Part shown: positions 11,441-24,093 of the stretch, piece by piece | Position numbering within the stretch: the first letter of the stretch is position 1 | How the letters are laid out: the number at the start of each line of letters is the position of its first letter | From: Sipunculus nudus | Lineage: Eukaryota; Annelida; Sipuncula; Golfingiida; Sipunculidae | Length of the DNA: 64,000 nucleotides | NCBI GenBank assembly: GCA_026874595.1 | Contig: CM049321.1 | Span: forward strand, 46,989,797 to 47,053,796 | Reading direction: 5' to 3' | Program-made: the position numbers and the translations under genes | Notes under the pieces: model-generated | What the model saw: the letters and a program-made list of their open reading frames with translations, nothing else | The model's database searches: none | Told to the model about the DNA's origin: nothing

Positions 11441-13105
11441 CATAGGTGTGAGTTGACTGGAAATCAACAAATCCCCTCAAATACGGTGAGAAGTCCAACC
11501 CGTACAGACTGTATATCTGTCATAAATCTTGATACGATCAAATGTCATATCTTACCCTGATTTTTGAGTCGAAAATTCTGATGCACTGTAGACAGACACC
11601 TTTCTCTAGCTCTAACGACTCTTTAAGTCAGATTTAAACGGACTAAAACCCGGAAGTCGGAAGTCGGATGCCAATTCAGATTAGAAGCAGGACGTAATCT
11701 GGGCGGGCGTGTACTACATACATGTACATATTGGGGTCTACCAGCAAACAGCACAATAAAAAGATATACGTATATTATCAGTGTAACTTATTTATGAATG
11801 TGTAAAAATACATTTACTTGTGAATTAATTTATGATTATTCTTTAAATATATATAAAATACGAGTAAAAAGATTATGTCAATACATATTTTCATATAATC
11901 ATTATCTGACAGATACTCTTCAGCAAAAGGAAAATTTAATCATGAATAAAAGATGTTTCAAATTGTTCTCACATAGACCTGATACTTAAAAGGTGACTCA
12001 TATTTTATATTATTTTATATTAAAAAAAATGCTATTTTTCAAATAAATATATTGCATATGTTGCAACAAAAATTTTGGAAACTTCAAATGTATTTTCTCC
12101 ATGTTATAAAACACAGATAAAAGGAAAGAAAAACAATTTGAATATTTTAATGATTCGCTTTAATGTTAGACCTATTTCTCGAAATTCAGATATGATAGCA
12201 GAGAAAAATCATGATAACAGAATATTTGCTGTGTTCATTGGAGAAATTTGATTAACAATAATAAGCGATACCTCGATTTCATGCAACATAAAATGAGGGA
12301 AAGGCAAAAATGATAATTGTCATCAATTATTAATATTGTGTCATTTTAACAAAGAACATAAATTAGATATATAACAAACATCTAGAATAGGTTTGAACAG
12401 AAGAGTAATTAATAACCTATGAATTAAAAAATATATTTCTTTATAGGCCTGTAGAATCTCACAGACATATATATAAACAGACGTAATTTTTTCTATAAAT
12501 ATAGAACAGAAAGGAGCTTTACCAAAATGCAATTCAGTAAACGTGTGTAATCACGTATACATTCTAGCGCCAGATCGGCCCTCTAACATTATGGCCAGAT
12601 CCCTGCCCTGCCAGAGTGCCTTAATTATCTCTCCAACGACACCTATCATGTGTGTGAAATATTCCCTAATAACCTAATATATTCGTATATTGTTCTGCAT
12701 GTATAAGAGATTTCTGCCTGCGGTCTGCCTGCTGACTGTGTATGCGGAGTGCGGTTATAAAGCGTGGCGTGGACTTGCAGGGCGGTTCTAAATTTGGCTT
12801 GTGTCACGACTCAGTAGGAGGGCCCTGAGTCATGTTTGTCACGGCTAATACACATCATGCATATTTTATACTATAATTATAACACACACAGTTGTGTTAT
12901 TGTTTATTCCCCCGTTTGCCGGTATATATAGTATATTGCATCCGAGATCGACTGACGTCCCCCTCGGCATCCTACTTGTCATCCAATATCCGACTTTCCA
13001 CATCAGGATTGTAGTCCGTGCCCCTCTAAACTAAACCCGGTGACCGCAAAAGTACAGAGTAAAAGCCAAAAGTCGAGGCCGGGAATGGGGAGTTCCGGGC
13101 CAGGG
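11440..13105 (+). repeat. Segmental duplication, proximal half (paralogue of 34.85-35.63 kb)
   Basis: Ordered blocks match 34855-35635 in the same orientation: GTTGACTGGA(A/T)ATC, TTGATA(C/T)GATCAAAT, CTAAAACCCGGA(A/T)GTCGG and GCAAAAGTACAGAGTAAAAG. The first 330 bp aligns most clearly. The middle is AT-rich and longer than in the other copy. CCGGAAGTCGGAAGTCGG contains ETS-type GGAA motifs. No coding exon is recognised. Confidence 0.6.
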
Positions 13106-13114
13106 TTTTTTACA

Positions 13115-13464
13115 GGAAGTGGCTAAACAACCGCCAGGGTGCCCTTCAGTTTAGTGCACAGGCTAAACAGCTGGCAGGAAAACACACCTTCCCATCAGTC
13201 CAGCCCATATAACAGGCTATAAACTGTCAGCACATGAACGCATGCTCTGTTCAGAGTTTCACTGTGATACTCAAAACTTTCCATTATTATATTGACAATG
13301 AGCTTACAATATAGTGCTGACTTACCAAATTAGATGTTTTACTGGTCTGTAGGAAATAAGTATGCTGGGTAGGTATTAAAATGCACATTTTGTGATATTT
13401 ACAGGGTAGCATTATATGGATTAATGGGAATCGAACTGAAGTTGACTGGCACAACAGCTGCATA

Positions 13465-13521
<57 letters not shown>

Positions 13522-14041
13522 TTATGAGCAGACACTGGATAATGTGTGAACGCACAAACAACTCATAAAATGTCATATCAAAGGATATGCAGATTCTTTA
13601 TTATCAATTGTGAACCATAACGACTTTTTATTAACTGGTGTCGTTATGAGTAAACAAATAATTAGTGTTTGAAATCAAATAACTCAAGATATGTTAGATG
13701 AATGATCCAAGGATCATTATTATTTGATCGAGGTAATCAAACAATCTTACACCACACCCCAATTAAAACCGTTGAGCCTATTGTGTTGTGAGATGAGGCA
13801 AGAAAATTCCACACCAACTAGTAATTCTTAGATATAAACCAGAAAAAAAACAATTTGACAAGTCAGCACTATATTGTCAGAATAATAGTAGAAAGTATTG
13901 AGTATTACACTGAAACTCTGAAACGGTGCATGCATTCATTTGTAGGCAGTTAAGCCTTAGGGCTAGATTGCTGGCAAAGGTGTATTTTCCCTGTCGGCTG
14001 TTTAGCCTGTGGACTAAACTGCCGGCTGTTTAGCCACTTCC
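13115..14041. mobile_element. Non-autonomous TIR element, Mutator-like, 927 bp
   Basis: Long imperfect terminal inverted repeats of about 210-230 bp (13115-13345 and 13830-14041) start with GGAAGTGGCTAAACA. Each contains two copies of a subterminal GGCTAAACAGC-like motif. A nine-base direct repeat flanks the element: TTTTTTACA at 13106-13114 and TTTTTTATA at 14042-14050. The paralogous segment at about 35632 lacks the element, giving an apparent empty site. Long TIRs with 9-bp duplications are typical of Mutator-like elements. No transposase is encoded. The centre holds a TA microsatellite. Confidence 0.7.
13462..13519. repeat. TA dinucleotide microsatellite
   Basis: Near-perfect TA repeat inside the TIR element. 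Likely length-variable. Confidence 0.95.
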
Positions 14042-14064
14042 TTTTTTATATTTCGCGCGCGCGT

Positions 14065-14096
<32 letters not shown>

Positions 14097-14290
14097 AGGG
14101 AGAGAGAGAACAATATACCTGCATGAAACAATATCTTTTTATTCTCGAAAATTTATGAAAACCAGAGAAACTTACATTGCGCATATACCATACTAAAACT
14201 GATTAAATTACCCCCGGCAACGAATGTGGCAGGGAAATATGATCAGCCGGACCGTATGTGTGACCGACCTGACTGACTGGAGATATATGT
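14042..14290 (+). repeat. Segmental duplication, distal half (paralogue of 35.64-35.86 kb)
   Basis: Matches 35640-35860: a GA-rich tract, then TGAAACAATATCTTTTTATT, GAAAACCAGAGAAAC, CGGCAACGAA and TGATCA blocks. It resumes the segment that was broken by the TIR element. A (GA)n run spans about 14065-14107. Confidence 0.65.
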
Positions 14291-16489
14291 GTTCCCACCG
14301 AGCTCTCCAATAAGAGAAGTCTTAGAGGTTAGAGGGACGTATTTCCAAGCCCTATATATTGTTACACGAATGCCCTACCCCTGGTATTATGGGGGAATTC
14401 CATATGACATCATGGCTACCAGGGGTTATTCCCTTGGTACTAATGCCACCAGATGGAGATCTCTGGGGCTGACCATTGACGACAGAACTGGCGACGCCGG
14501 GCTGGAATGACTGATACACGAGCCATGTACAAGCCTAGCTCTCTCTCTTATGCCTGAGACTCAGAACACTGTAGATGTACGGTGTCTGTCCAATCGAACT
14601 CGGAGCCTCTCCGGTCCTTCTTAGCTTCATAGGGACAAAGGGTAACCTGGATAGCCTGATTCTGGTTCGTATAGATATAGATTTTATGTATATCAGTCAA
14701 GGCATGTATCTTTGTGTATTCTTGTAGTTTCTTGTGAATACATTCTTGAGGCCACTACTTCACTTTCATCTGTCTCAGTTTTGGTGATCAGTGCATCAAT
14801 GGAAACGATCATTTAATATACTCGCCACGCTACCTTCAGTCAATATTATAGCTTGACCCCAGTCTAGTTACAAAATATCATATAAGGTGCACAGTCCCTC
14901 AGCAACGACAAAGTTTGACATATTGAGTAATTTTTTTTACAGTTGGATATATAAGGCGAATGTAGAAGACACTGATAGAGTTGAAGATCATAGTGAGAGA
15001 GGTGGAGGAAGCCGGAGAACCCGGAGAGAACCACCGAATTAGGACGGGCCACCAGTACCCCCCCCCCCCCCCCGCCTACTAATAGACTGGCAGTATACGT
15101 TTTGCTTAGTAATAACCACCATTTGGTAATTTTAAACTTAAATTGCTGTGTTGTTCTTTTTCATCCGTGGAAAAAATCATACATGCTGATCAAGCTCACC
15201 GTTTAACATACCAGATGTAATTAACTTTGTTTAGTTGATTCAATGCCGTTTCTAGTCAGTTCCATGTCTCTACACACAGCAAGCCCCCATATTATATAAT
15301 CACTCAGCCCAAACTGGCAGTCTTTGGGCTTTTTCCGGGACCCTTCCTGTCCTTTCAGTGTTCTAGTTTGTCAAGAATGGATAAAGGTGTTGTTATTAAA
15401 ATCAGAATGGTGTAAGTTCAAGTGTAGTAAGATCTCCGATTTCTAGGTCATTAAGTCAACGGTCAAGTCATAGGGCCCACATATTGAAAATCTCATTAAA
15501 ATATCTGTTTAGACAAATTCAGGTGAGTGTCGAGACCATGGGTCCCTAGTTGTAATATTAACCGTTATCATAATATTAGGCCTACAATAAGGATCAAAAC
15601 CACAAACTGGATGTGGCAGGTCTTCCTAAAACAGTTGCTGTAATGACGTCACTTTGACTGGAGTCCCTGACTGCCAGAAGACTCTGTATATGTGAAAATC
15701 GCCCTGTGGCCGGCGAATATAAGTTAGGGCCTACTTCTCATCGAAGCATGTGTACATCATTTATTCTTTGATAAAGTACTCATTTATTCTGGACTTTTAC
15801 ACACGTCAACCGCCTATGCGCGCACACACACACATATATCGGCTAGTCAAGAAATGGACGCTGAAGGAGCTAAATCATTAATAATCTCGCTAGGCTGTGA
15901 GTGAGGCACGACCTTTCATTCATAGCATGCTGAGCGCTAAGCCTGGGTGGAGGTCGATGTGAAAAATCTCACGGCTCCTCGACTGATAGTCGGACTCAAA
16001 ATCGTACGTGCTCTGCCGAATCCTGTGTGCTGCTTGGAACACATGCAGAATACGGCAGAATGCAAAGTTTAACATGCTGCTTGAACATATCAATTATTCT
16101 TCCAAAAGATGATTATATTTTGCAAGTTATGAATTGACGTTTAGAGACCAACGATTGTATGGACTGAACATTTCAGCTACTATATGGATTTTAAAGCAGG
16201 CAATACGTGAACCACCCCCCCCCCCCTTAAAGTTTGACAAAGTCATGCAAAGACATTCAAGAGAATAATAGTCAATAATCAAAATATCCTCGTATTTTTT
16301 TTTTGTTTAAAGGTGCCTCAAAATGTCCTCTTTACATTGCATAGTTAACACAATAATTAAGGAGGACAACCCCTCCAAAGCCCTCCCCCGTGTTCCTGTA
16401 ATTAACTGTTAATAAAAACTGGCTCCAGATTTTATTCTTAAGGGTGAAATAAGAAAATTTCTGTTTATAGGTTGAAAATATGATGCGTT

Positions 16490-16490
<1 letters not shown>
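14291..16490. other. Non-coding region, nothing recognised
   Basis: Contains a poly-C run at 15057-15073, another at 16216-16226, and short CA and TA runs near 15830. Small ORFs (for example 14289-14510) have no recognisable domain or supporting splice context. Confidence 0.5.

Positions 16491-16517
<27 letters not shown>
16491..16517. repeat. TAA/AAT trinucleotide microsatellite
   Basis: Run of AAT repeats followed by a short TA-rich stretch. Confidence 0.9.
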
Positions 16518-16520
<3 letters not shown>

Positions 16521-16649
16521 TATATATATACATATATATAACAATCAATGAGTTAAATCAGTCAATTTGTAAATTGCCTAAAATTTTCAGTCAATTTCCA
16601 AAAATGACTGATTCACTCGGCCACTTTATAAAATGACTGAAATGTTCTG

Positions 16650-17432
16650 CGGAGATTACTTGGCGTCCCCTATGGCCACACATTGTGTCCTACCCTCAAA
16701 GAATGAGCGAAACCAGGCCAGTGCTCGTGAAGTAATACCAAAGCGGTGTAGGATCCAGTAGGATGTATGGTCAATGGTGTCGAACGCTGCCGAGAGGTCT
16801 AGCATTAGGAGAATGACACAGTTTCCATGGTCAAGAGACTCTATAAGGTCTGCCTGAACCTTCCGCAGTGCCGACTCTGTCGAGTGGCCGACGCGGTATG
16901 CAGACTGGAAATCAACGCTGATATGGTATTTTTGTAGGTGGTTCTATATGCGACTAGATACTGCCTTCTCCATCAGCTTGGAAATAAATGGTAAGTTCGA
17001 CACAGGCCTGTAATTTCTTAAAGTATCCTGGTCCAGTCCTTTCATATTCAGCAATGGTCTGACTTGAGCTGATTTGAAAGATGCTGATACCGTAGAAGTG
17101 GTCAGGGATCTATTAATGATAGCGGTGATCAGTGGGGTTAGCGGAGTAGAACACTCCTTGATGAGCCAAGTAGGGAGAGGGTCAAGGTCACATGACTTGC
17201 AAGGCGCTTCTGAGACCAATCTCTGTACCTCCTCTTCTGTGACAGGAGTGAATTATGTGAGAGACACACCATCATAGACGGGCTCTGCTTCTAAATCGAA
17301 GGCTGTTGCGCTCTCAAAGCTGATATAATTGCGGATGGTAGTGATTTCTTTTATGAAAAACCCACCAAAGCGATCAGCTAGTTCTCTAGACGACCTAATA
17401 TCTGTGATTAAACTCTTATGTAACTCACTTAA
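16650..17432 (-). pseudogene. CR1-like LINE reverse transcriptase fragment
   Basis: The minus strand encodes part of a non-LTR retrotransposon ORF2. The pre-RT region gives CDLDPLPTWLIKECSTPLTP. RT motifs follow: LRNYRPVSNLPFISKLMEKA and LDLSAAFDTIDH. These signatures fit the CR1/L2 group. At least two in-frame stops are present, one after GVSLT and one after VSSRI. The fragment ends shortly after FFEGRTQCVAIG, before the catalytic FADD-type motif, so it is truncated at both ends and inactive. An L2-like assignment is possible. Confidence 0.85.
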
Positions 17433-18970
17433 TCATATATAAATCATGTAAATGATATTAAAAACAATGTAAGTGTGCATGGTTATCCTTCATCGTTCAA
17501 CTATCTACATCGTATATTTCACATATTATTGTACATCTTACTGTTTTAATGCTTTATTTAATCAATAGCTTCCATTTGACTTGATTCTCATTCTTACCTA
17601 AGCAAAGATGTAGCCATATGAGTTGTAAAATATAGCATGCACATTCCAATAATTTCTAGTTACTCCTCACCAGTCTGTGTATTTTGGTCTTATATATATA
17701 GATATATTTATTTTGTGGCGCTTTGCTCGTGGCAAGAAATTCATACATCGGTTTGTTTACCCCGAGTACCTGGTCGGTGATGATGTTTACATTTGCGGAA
17801 GGGAAAGGGAATGGGACGCGGGGGACTTTCAGATTTTAGAAGTTCTTTGAATGGTTATATAAATTATTATGGTTAGATTTATAAAGAGAAAATTTATTTG
17901 AGGAGGATAAGAAAGATGAATTAAACGTATGTTTTAAGTTTAGGAAGCTGTCCATGAAGAAAGAAACGGGAATATACAGACCTCCCTGAGTAGGCCATGC
18001 TAATCCTCATGACAGTGTGCGGTGATATGACACTTTATTTGACACCTATTGTCAGTAGGTAGACGGTAGATGTACAAGAAACTGAAAACTCTAAGTAATG
18101 TATGTAAGGTGGGAAACCACTCAGAATAAGGAACAGGCAAATTCTTGGAATTTATGTCCTAAGCCTCCGCTTCTTGTTGTCATTCATGCTTGCCTTATCG
18201 ATGTTTTGGTTTTTATTCTCGTCTGAAGATGTCTCCACATATCATAAAGGCTGTGTTTTGGTTTTCATAATGCCCCAAAGATGTCTCCATATGTCCTTAT
18301 TTTGGATGTGAGATAGGAACAACATTTATTTTATTGTGTTTTTTTTTTTTTAGTTGGTGAGAATAAATTTTAGAGACAGACACTCTCAAACCAATACCAA
18401 CCAAGGCATGCATAAGAGCAATCAGTGACCAAATTTGAATGAAATCGGATAATATTTAGAAAAGTTACAACATGGAAACGAAAATCTGACGGACGGACAG
18501 ACAGATAGACAAACCAAATGAATGTCCCCCGTCCCGAGGAAGCGGGGGACAATACTGTGGTTTGTAGAGACTACATGATGTATTTAGGGTGTGAAACCAC
18601 GAAAAGTGAGGAATGTGTTTTATAGGGGCCAAACGATGTGTTTTAAGTGGGAAACAACTCAAAGTAAAGAATGATAAATATTTTAGTGACTCTAATGATG
18701 TATTTAAAGTGGAAAAATTACTAAAAGAAAGAAACAGAATATAATTAATAAAATCTGGGTGGAAGGCCTGCGTGGGTAATGTGCTTGTTGACATTGCGTC
18801 ACATTCTTCCAACATGGGCGGTTTACCTATGAACATCCAGGATATACCTTCGCACAGGGCCAAGATCTGTTGGGACAATGATAGAGACCTGCAATTGCTT
18901 GTTCAACCGGTACAGCACTTCAGCAGCTATGACGGACATTTACTTTGATTGCTGGGCAACTAGCGTAAAC
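17433..18970. other. Non-coding region with minor repeats
   Basis: Mostly unique AT-rich DNA. A GACGGACGGACAGACAGATAG tract near 18489 resembles tails of the dispersed repeats elsewhere. No credible exon is seen. Confidence 0.45.
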
Positions 18971-18974
18971 AAGC

Positions 18975-19142
18975 ATGGCGAACCACATGGAACCGGACTC
19001 AGCCCAGAATCACGCCAATTTGCTAAACACAGGCTTTAAACGGGTGGCAAGTAGTATTGCTTGTATACATTTACACCGCCACGTCATCGAGTCTCACCGA
19101 AATGTAGTTCCCCGGGGTTTTTATGAAATTCCAAACAAATAA
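18975..19142 (+). CDS. Candidate first exon or small ORF, MANHMEPDS...
   Basis: AAGCATGGCG opens a 55-codon frame beginning MANHMEPDSAQNHANLLNTG and ending in TAA. The first ~23 codons look like a normal N-terminus. From about 19044 the frame runs into a repeat also present at 38376-38530, so the original exon end and donor may have been overwritten by insertion. Function unknown. A chance ORF is quite possible. Confidence 0.25.
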   Translation: MANHMEPDSAQNHANLLNTGFKRVASSIACIHLHRHVIESHRNVVPRGFYEIPNK

Positions 19143-19200
19143 AGACAAAAATAGTCTTTATAACTGTTATATTTGGAATGAATGTTGTCAATGCATGCCA
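19044..19200 (+). repeat. Dispersed repeat (pair at 38376-38530)
   Basis: Shared sequence includes GCTTGTATACATTTACACCG, AATGTAGTTCC and GAAATTCCAAACAAA. Same orientation in both copies. Confidence 0.75.
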
Positions 19201-20334
19201 AATATTCGTTTCATTTACTAAATTATTGAAATTACAATTCCAAGGCGCAGTTATTCGGATTTCAGCGTGAAAGCATTCTGTGCGAATGAATATGCTGGCA
19301 TAAGAAATGAGTGCCATAGAATCTTGAGTCACATGTTTTTAACATTAACTGACCATGCACTTGGGTTTGTGGCAGAAGGGTCATGTTCACGCCACACAGT
19401 GCCCTCAAGGCACCTGAAATACTACTCTGCCTTCTCTCTCTATTACTATAATTTAACCCATATACTTTCATAAATATTTCCTTAAATAAAAGGGAAAATA
19501 TGATTATGAGCAATCAAAATTTGAAACAGTCGTCCGGAATCCCCCTAGCTGACACTCGTGCGCTCCTGAGGAGGTCAAACAAGACATCCGCATTGTCGAG
19601 CATTTTCTTGTGCCCTATAGTGCACTCCAGGTCGACCCGGACTCACTCCAGTACTTTATAAAATCTTTTTAAAAATATAAAAGCTAAAATGGAAGCTAAA
19701 TGAGATTTATACAGTTTAAATATCATGGAGGATTCCTGGTTGGTCCGGGCCACCATTACACTGTACCGGCTCCAATCCTCTTCCCCGCCGTCAAAACATG
19801 GGTGACCCGTCACCTCATCGCAGTATTTACTAAATAGTTATACTTTTTTCCACCAAGTGCAACCAACGACCCAAAAAGTGTTCATGTGCATCAGACTTGG
19901 ACAATATTCAATATTTAGTAAACCTTTTACTGTGAAAACAACAATTTTTATGAATTTAGCCCGTTTAGCCATCTTAACCTATTTTGATAGGCCTTCGTTT
20001 AAATATATTTAATGAAAAATATAAAAAAATAATCAACATTTTTACCATCTTGAAAGAAATGTCTAAATAATTTTACTACCCTAAAGGTCACAGAATAGGG
20101 GTCACTAAATTATACGTATTTTACCTTGTCAACAGAGAGGTGGCCAAAAGACCCACAAAATCAAGCTGGAATCATTTCCGATATCCAAGCCAAAATGAAC
20201 CACTGCAGTGCACAGTTATACTGGATCACACAAATATAGAGGCGTAACTCATCACGTACCGATTTGTACGTCTTTTTTTTCGGATAAGTGTCTCTTTAGG
20301 CTACTTATATTTTGAAACAAATATCACTTTCAAG

Positions 20335-21428
20335 GTGTTCTTGGACCTCTCCGAAGTAAGCGGCATGGTAAATGCACTTATGAAACCTTCTATTGAGAAA
20401 CCTTTGCCAGTCCTTCCATTTGAAGGGTTTCTCTGCAGTACGTGTCCTTATGTATCTTTTCAGATATTTCTGTTCAGTGAAATACTTATCACATTGATCA
20501 CATTTAAACGGTTTATCTCAAGTAATGCTAGAATGTATCACATTGCGTCTATTCAGGTTACCCCCATGAATAGAACCATTTGGAGCACAAGTCACGTATA
20601 AAGGGCTTCTCTACCGTGTGTGTACGATTGTGTCTATTCGGGTTTTTTTCCGATTCAGAGACAGATTTGACACAGTATTATAAACAGAATGCATGGTAAT
20701 TCTTGACTGGTGTCGAAGTCTCTGAAGTTTGTATCTAGATGTGTCTATTCAGTTTATTTTTTTTCTGTGCAGAGAAAGTTTCCATCAATATTCAAAACTG
20801 AATGGTTATTATCCAGGGTGTGTCCTCATGTGTACTTTTCAATGATACCTTGTGTGGTCATCCTTGTCACATTTCACAGTTGAACATTCTTTATATATGG
20901 TGTTCATGTGTGATTTGAAACGACTTGGCGAGTGGAAGCATTTATTACAGTAATTGTCTTTTTACCGATTCTCGACAGTATGTCTCCTGACGTATACCTT
21001 AAGGCGGCCTTTTATTAAAAAAATATTTGCCACAATAATTATACCCCTGAATGGTAATTTCCCAGTATGTGTCCTGATGCGAACCTTAAGGGAAGAATTG
21101 CTTGTTTCAGCTTTCAAATATGAATAGTTTCTCAACATGTACTTTAAGGGTTTGCCACTTGGAACAGTGCTCACACTTAAAGGTGTTTTCCAATGTGTCC
21201 TTCCTATAGTGATTCTTCAAGGTAGCTCTTCACAAGAAGCATTTGATCACTTTTGAATGGTTTCTCCCCCGTGTCTCCTCATGTGTGTATTTAGGTAACC
21301 TTTAGTATTGAAACATCTGCCACATTGGTCACACTTGAATGGTTTCTCTCTTGTATGTAACCTGATTTAATCCTTAAGGTCATAACTTTTGTTGAAACAT
21401 GTGCCACAAAGATCACATTTGTTTCTCC
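20335..21428 (-). pseudogene. Dead distal zinc-finger tail of gene B
   Basis: Minus-strand remnants of fingers remain recognisable, for example CDQCDKYFTEQKYLKR near 20440-20510 and [20 protein letters not shown] near 21270-21330, separated by stops and frameshifts. The DQMLLVKSYLEES segment and following lesions match the gene A tail. Decay increases with distance from the live array. No function expected. Confidence 0.75.
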
Positions 21429-21594
21429 CTAATGTGTCCTGGTGTGTGCTCCCAGGTAACTCTTTCTAGAGAAACACTTGTTACAGAATTCACATTTGAA
21501 TGGTTTCTCCCCAGTATGTGTCCTGGTGTGTCCTTCCAGATAACTCCTTCTAGAGAAACACTTGTTACAGAATTCACATTTGAATGGTTTCACT
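21429..21594 (-). pseudogene. Two intact-looking fingers beyond gene B stop
   Basis: Directly after the gene B stop, in another frame, lie two well-preserved fingers ([19 protein letters not shown] and [19 protein letters not shown]). They are near-copies of gene B fingers 20 and 21. This unit also ends in CAT-TAG at a linker, exactly 166 bp from the gene B stop: two 84-bp fingers minus 2 bp. The duplicated unit therefore already carried the 2-bp deletion and stop, or acquired the same lesion by conversion. Confidence 0.85.
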
Positions 21595-23751
21595 CTAATG
21601 TTTCCTTGTGTGTGCTTCCAGGTAACTCTTTCTAGAGAAACACTTGTTACAGAATTCACATTTGAATGGTTTCTCCCCAGTATGTGTCCTGGTGTGTCCT
21701 TCAAGATAACTCTTTCTAGAAAAACACTTGTCACAGAATTCACATTTGAATGGTTTCACCCCAGTATGTATCCTGTTGTGTCTTCCCAGAGAACTCTGTC
21801 CAGAGAAAGCTTTGTTACAGAATTCACACTTGAATGGTTTCTCCCCAGTATGTGTCCTGGTGTGAACTTTTAGTCTAGTTCGATCAGAGAAATACTTGCC
21901 ACAGTGATCACACTTGAACGGTTTTTCCCCAGTGTGTATCTTGATGTGAACCTTAAGTTCACTACTTGTGGTGGAACATTTGCCACAATGGTCACATTTG
22001 AAAGGTTTCTCCCCAGTATGTCTCCTCATGTGTGTATTAAGGTGACCTTTAGTATAGAAACATTTGCCACACTGGTCACACTCGAACGGTTTCTCTCCAG
22101 TGTGTATCCTAGTGTGAACCGTTAAGAGAGACTGGTCTGAGAAACATTTGTGACAGAATTCACACTTGAATAGTTTCTCTCCGGTATGTATCTTGGTGTG
22201 TCTTTTTAGAGAATCCTTTCCACAGAAACACTTGTTACAGAATTCACATCTGAAAGGTTTTTCTCCGGTATGTGTCCTGATGTGTGTTTCCAGACAACTT
22301 TTTCCGAAGAAACACTTGCCACACTGATCACACTTAAACGGTTTTTCCCCTGTGTGCGACCTGATGTGTCTCTTCAAAGGTTTTCTGTCAGAGAAACATT
22401 TGTAACAGAATTCACATTTAAATGGTTTCTCCCCAGTATGTGTCTTGGTGTGTGCTTCCAGAGAACTCTCAATAGAGAAACACTTGTCACAGAATTCACA
22501 TTTGAATGGTTTCTCCCCGGTATGTGTCCTGCTGTGTATTTCCAGAGAACTCTTTCTAGAGAAACACTTGTTACAGAATTCACATTTAAATGGTTTCTCT
22601 CCAGTATGCGTCCTGGTGTGAACCTTTAGGCTAGATTGCTCACAGAAGCATTTGTCACAGAATTCGCATTTAAATGGTTTCTCCCCAGTGTGTATCCTGA
22701 TGTGAACCTTTAGATCACCACTTGTGGTGAAACATTTACCACAATGATCACATTTGAATGGTTTGTCCCCAGTATGTCTCCTTATGTGTATATTTAGGGT
22801 ACTTTTATTATTGAAACATTTGCCACACAGCTCACATTTGAAAGGTTTCTCTCCAGTATGTAACCTCTTGTGATGATTTAGGTTACCTTTACTAATGTGA
22901 CCCTTCCCACACTGGTCACACTTGAATGGTTTCTCTCCGGTATGTGTCCTAAGGTGAATATTTTGGTGAAATTTGTCAGAGAAACACTTGTCACAGAATT
23001 CACACTTGAATGGTTTCTCTCCAGTGTGTATCCTGCAGATGTGTGTATTTAGGTTACCTTTAGTTTTGAAATATTTGCCACACAGATCACACTTGAATGG
23101 TTTCTCTCCAGTATGTGTCCTAAGGTGAACATTTTGGTGAAATCTGTCAGAGAAACACTTGTCACAGAATTCACATTTGAATGGTTTCTCCCCAGTATGT
23201 ATCCTCGTGTGTGTATTTAGCTTCCCTTTAGTTTTGAAATATTTGCCACACTGATCACACTTGAACGGTTTCTCTCCAGTATGTGTCCTGGTGTGTATGT
23301 CCAGAGAACCCTTTCCAGAAATGCATTTGTTACATTTCCCACATTTTAATGTTTTTTTATCAGTATGTGACTGGATTTGTCCTTTAATGTCCCTATTTTC
23401 TGCTGGATCATCTGAAATTACTGTAGCTACATGTACTGTTATTTTGTTGGTCCACTCTACTCTGTTTGAAACATTGGACATTTCACCATCAATCTGTGTG
23501 CAGGTTTTATTTCCATTTAAAGCACCACAATCAGAAACTACCATGAAATGCATTCCTTGTTCTTCTTTAAGACACAGATCAGATGACCTTGACACAGTTT
23601 CATCACAATTTTCCTCTTTTATTTTACAGTCAGTTTCTTGATCGCACATGGTGCTCAATATGACACTTTTTGAATAATTCCGGGGAGACTTCTGATCATT
23701 TTCCTTTTTCATATATATCTTCATATCATCAGCAGTTGTATCAGTATCCAT
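21595..23751 (-). CDS. C2H2 zinc-finger protein, 21 fingers (gene B)
   Basis: Encodes 718 residues and is a close paralogue of gene A, likely a nuclear DNA-binding regulator with unknown target. Residues 1-132 carry MKKE (14), IKEE (44) and LKEE (61) psi-K-x-E motifs, [11 protein letters not shown], and [12 protein letters not shown] (about 102-113). Twenty-one C2H2 fingers follow from residue 133 with TGEKPFKC linkers. Finger 4 has an extra residue (H-x4-H), finger 6 has GHISKGN where the aromatic is expected, and fingers 2-3 and 4-5 are a two-finger duplication. The ATG sits seven bases inside an exon after the acceptor TTTTCGGCAG. The ORF stops right after the last His of finger 21, at a 2-bp deletion in the linker, with two good fingers beyond. 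The upstream intron is interrupted by repeats, so its first exon is not located. Confidence 0.93.
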   Translation of the reverse strand: MDTDTTADDMKIYMKKENDQKSPRNYSKSVILSTMCDQETDCKIKEENCDETVSRSSDLCLKEEQGMHFMVVSDCGALNGNKTCTQIDGEMSNVSNRVEWTNKITVHVATVISDDPAENRDIKGQIQSHTDKKTLKCGKCNKCISGKGSLDIHTRTHTGEKPFKCDQCGKYFKTKGKLNTHTRIHTGEKPFKCEFCDKCFSDRFHQNVHLRTHTGEKPFKCDLCGKYFKTKGNLNTHICRIHTGEKPFKCEFCDKCFSDKFHQNIHLRTHTGEKPFKCDQCGKGHISKGNLNHHKRLHTGEKPFKCELCGKCFNNKSTLNIHIRRHTGDKPFKCDHCGKCFTTSGDLKVHIRIHTGEKPFKCEFCDKCFCEQSSLKVHTRTHTGEKPFKCEFCNKCFSRKSSLEIHSRTHTGEKPFKCEFCDKCFSIESSLEAHTKTHTGEKPFKCEFCYKCFSDRKPLKRHIRSHTGEKPFKCDQCGKCFFGKSCLETHIRTHTGEKPFRCEFCNKCFCGKDSLKRHTKIHTGEKLFKCEFCHKCFSDQSLLTVHTRIHTGEKPFECDQCGKCFYTKGHLNTHMRRHTGEKPFKCDHCGKCSTTSSELKVHIKIHTGEKPFKCDHCGKYFSDRTRLKVHTRTHTGEKPFKCEFCNKAFSGQSSLGRHNRIHTGVKPFKCEFCDKCFSRKSYLEGHTRTHTGEKPFKCEFCNKCFSRKSYLEAHTRKH

Positions 23752-24093
23752 CGGGGCACTGCCGAAAATAATATCATTCTATACAGAGTACTATTCAAGA
23801 CCAAACTTTAAACACATCTACCTGTATATAAAATATAATATGTTGTGTACAAATGCAAACATCCATACATGAGCTTTTTCACTAATATGACATGACAGGG
23901 TAAAACACAGATATTCTTACCAAAGAAGCATCAAGCAATGCAAGCCTTGACTTGACGGACATGTTAAACAGGTCCACAAATTTTCAGAAAGTAATCAAAT
24001 GACAAATAAGGCATATTTTCGGAAAATTTTCAAAGAAATATGGATTTTGATCTTGTCTAACATACCCCAATGTGCCTGATTTTTCTGAAAAAC

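Noticed and set aside
21399-22629. Plus-strand ORFs over the gene B array
   Set aside because: Antisense shadows of zinc fingers with the same 84-bp period.
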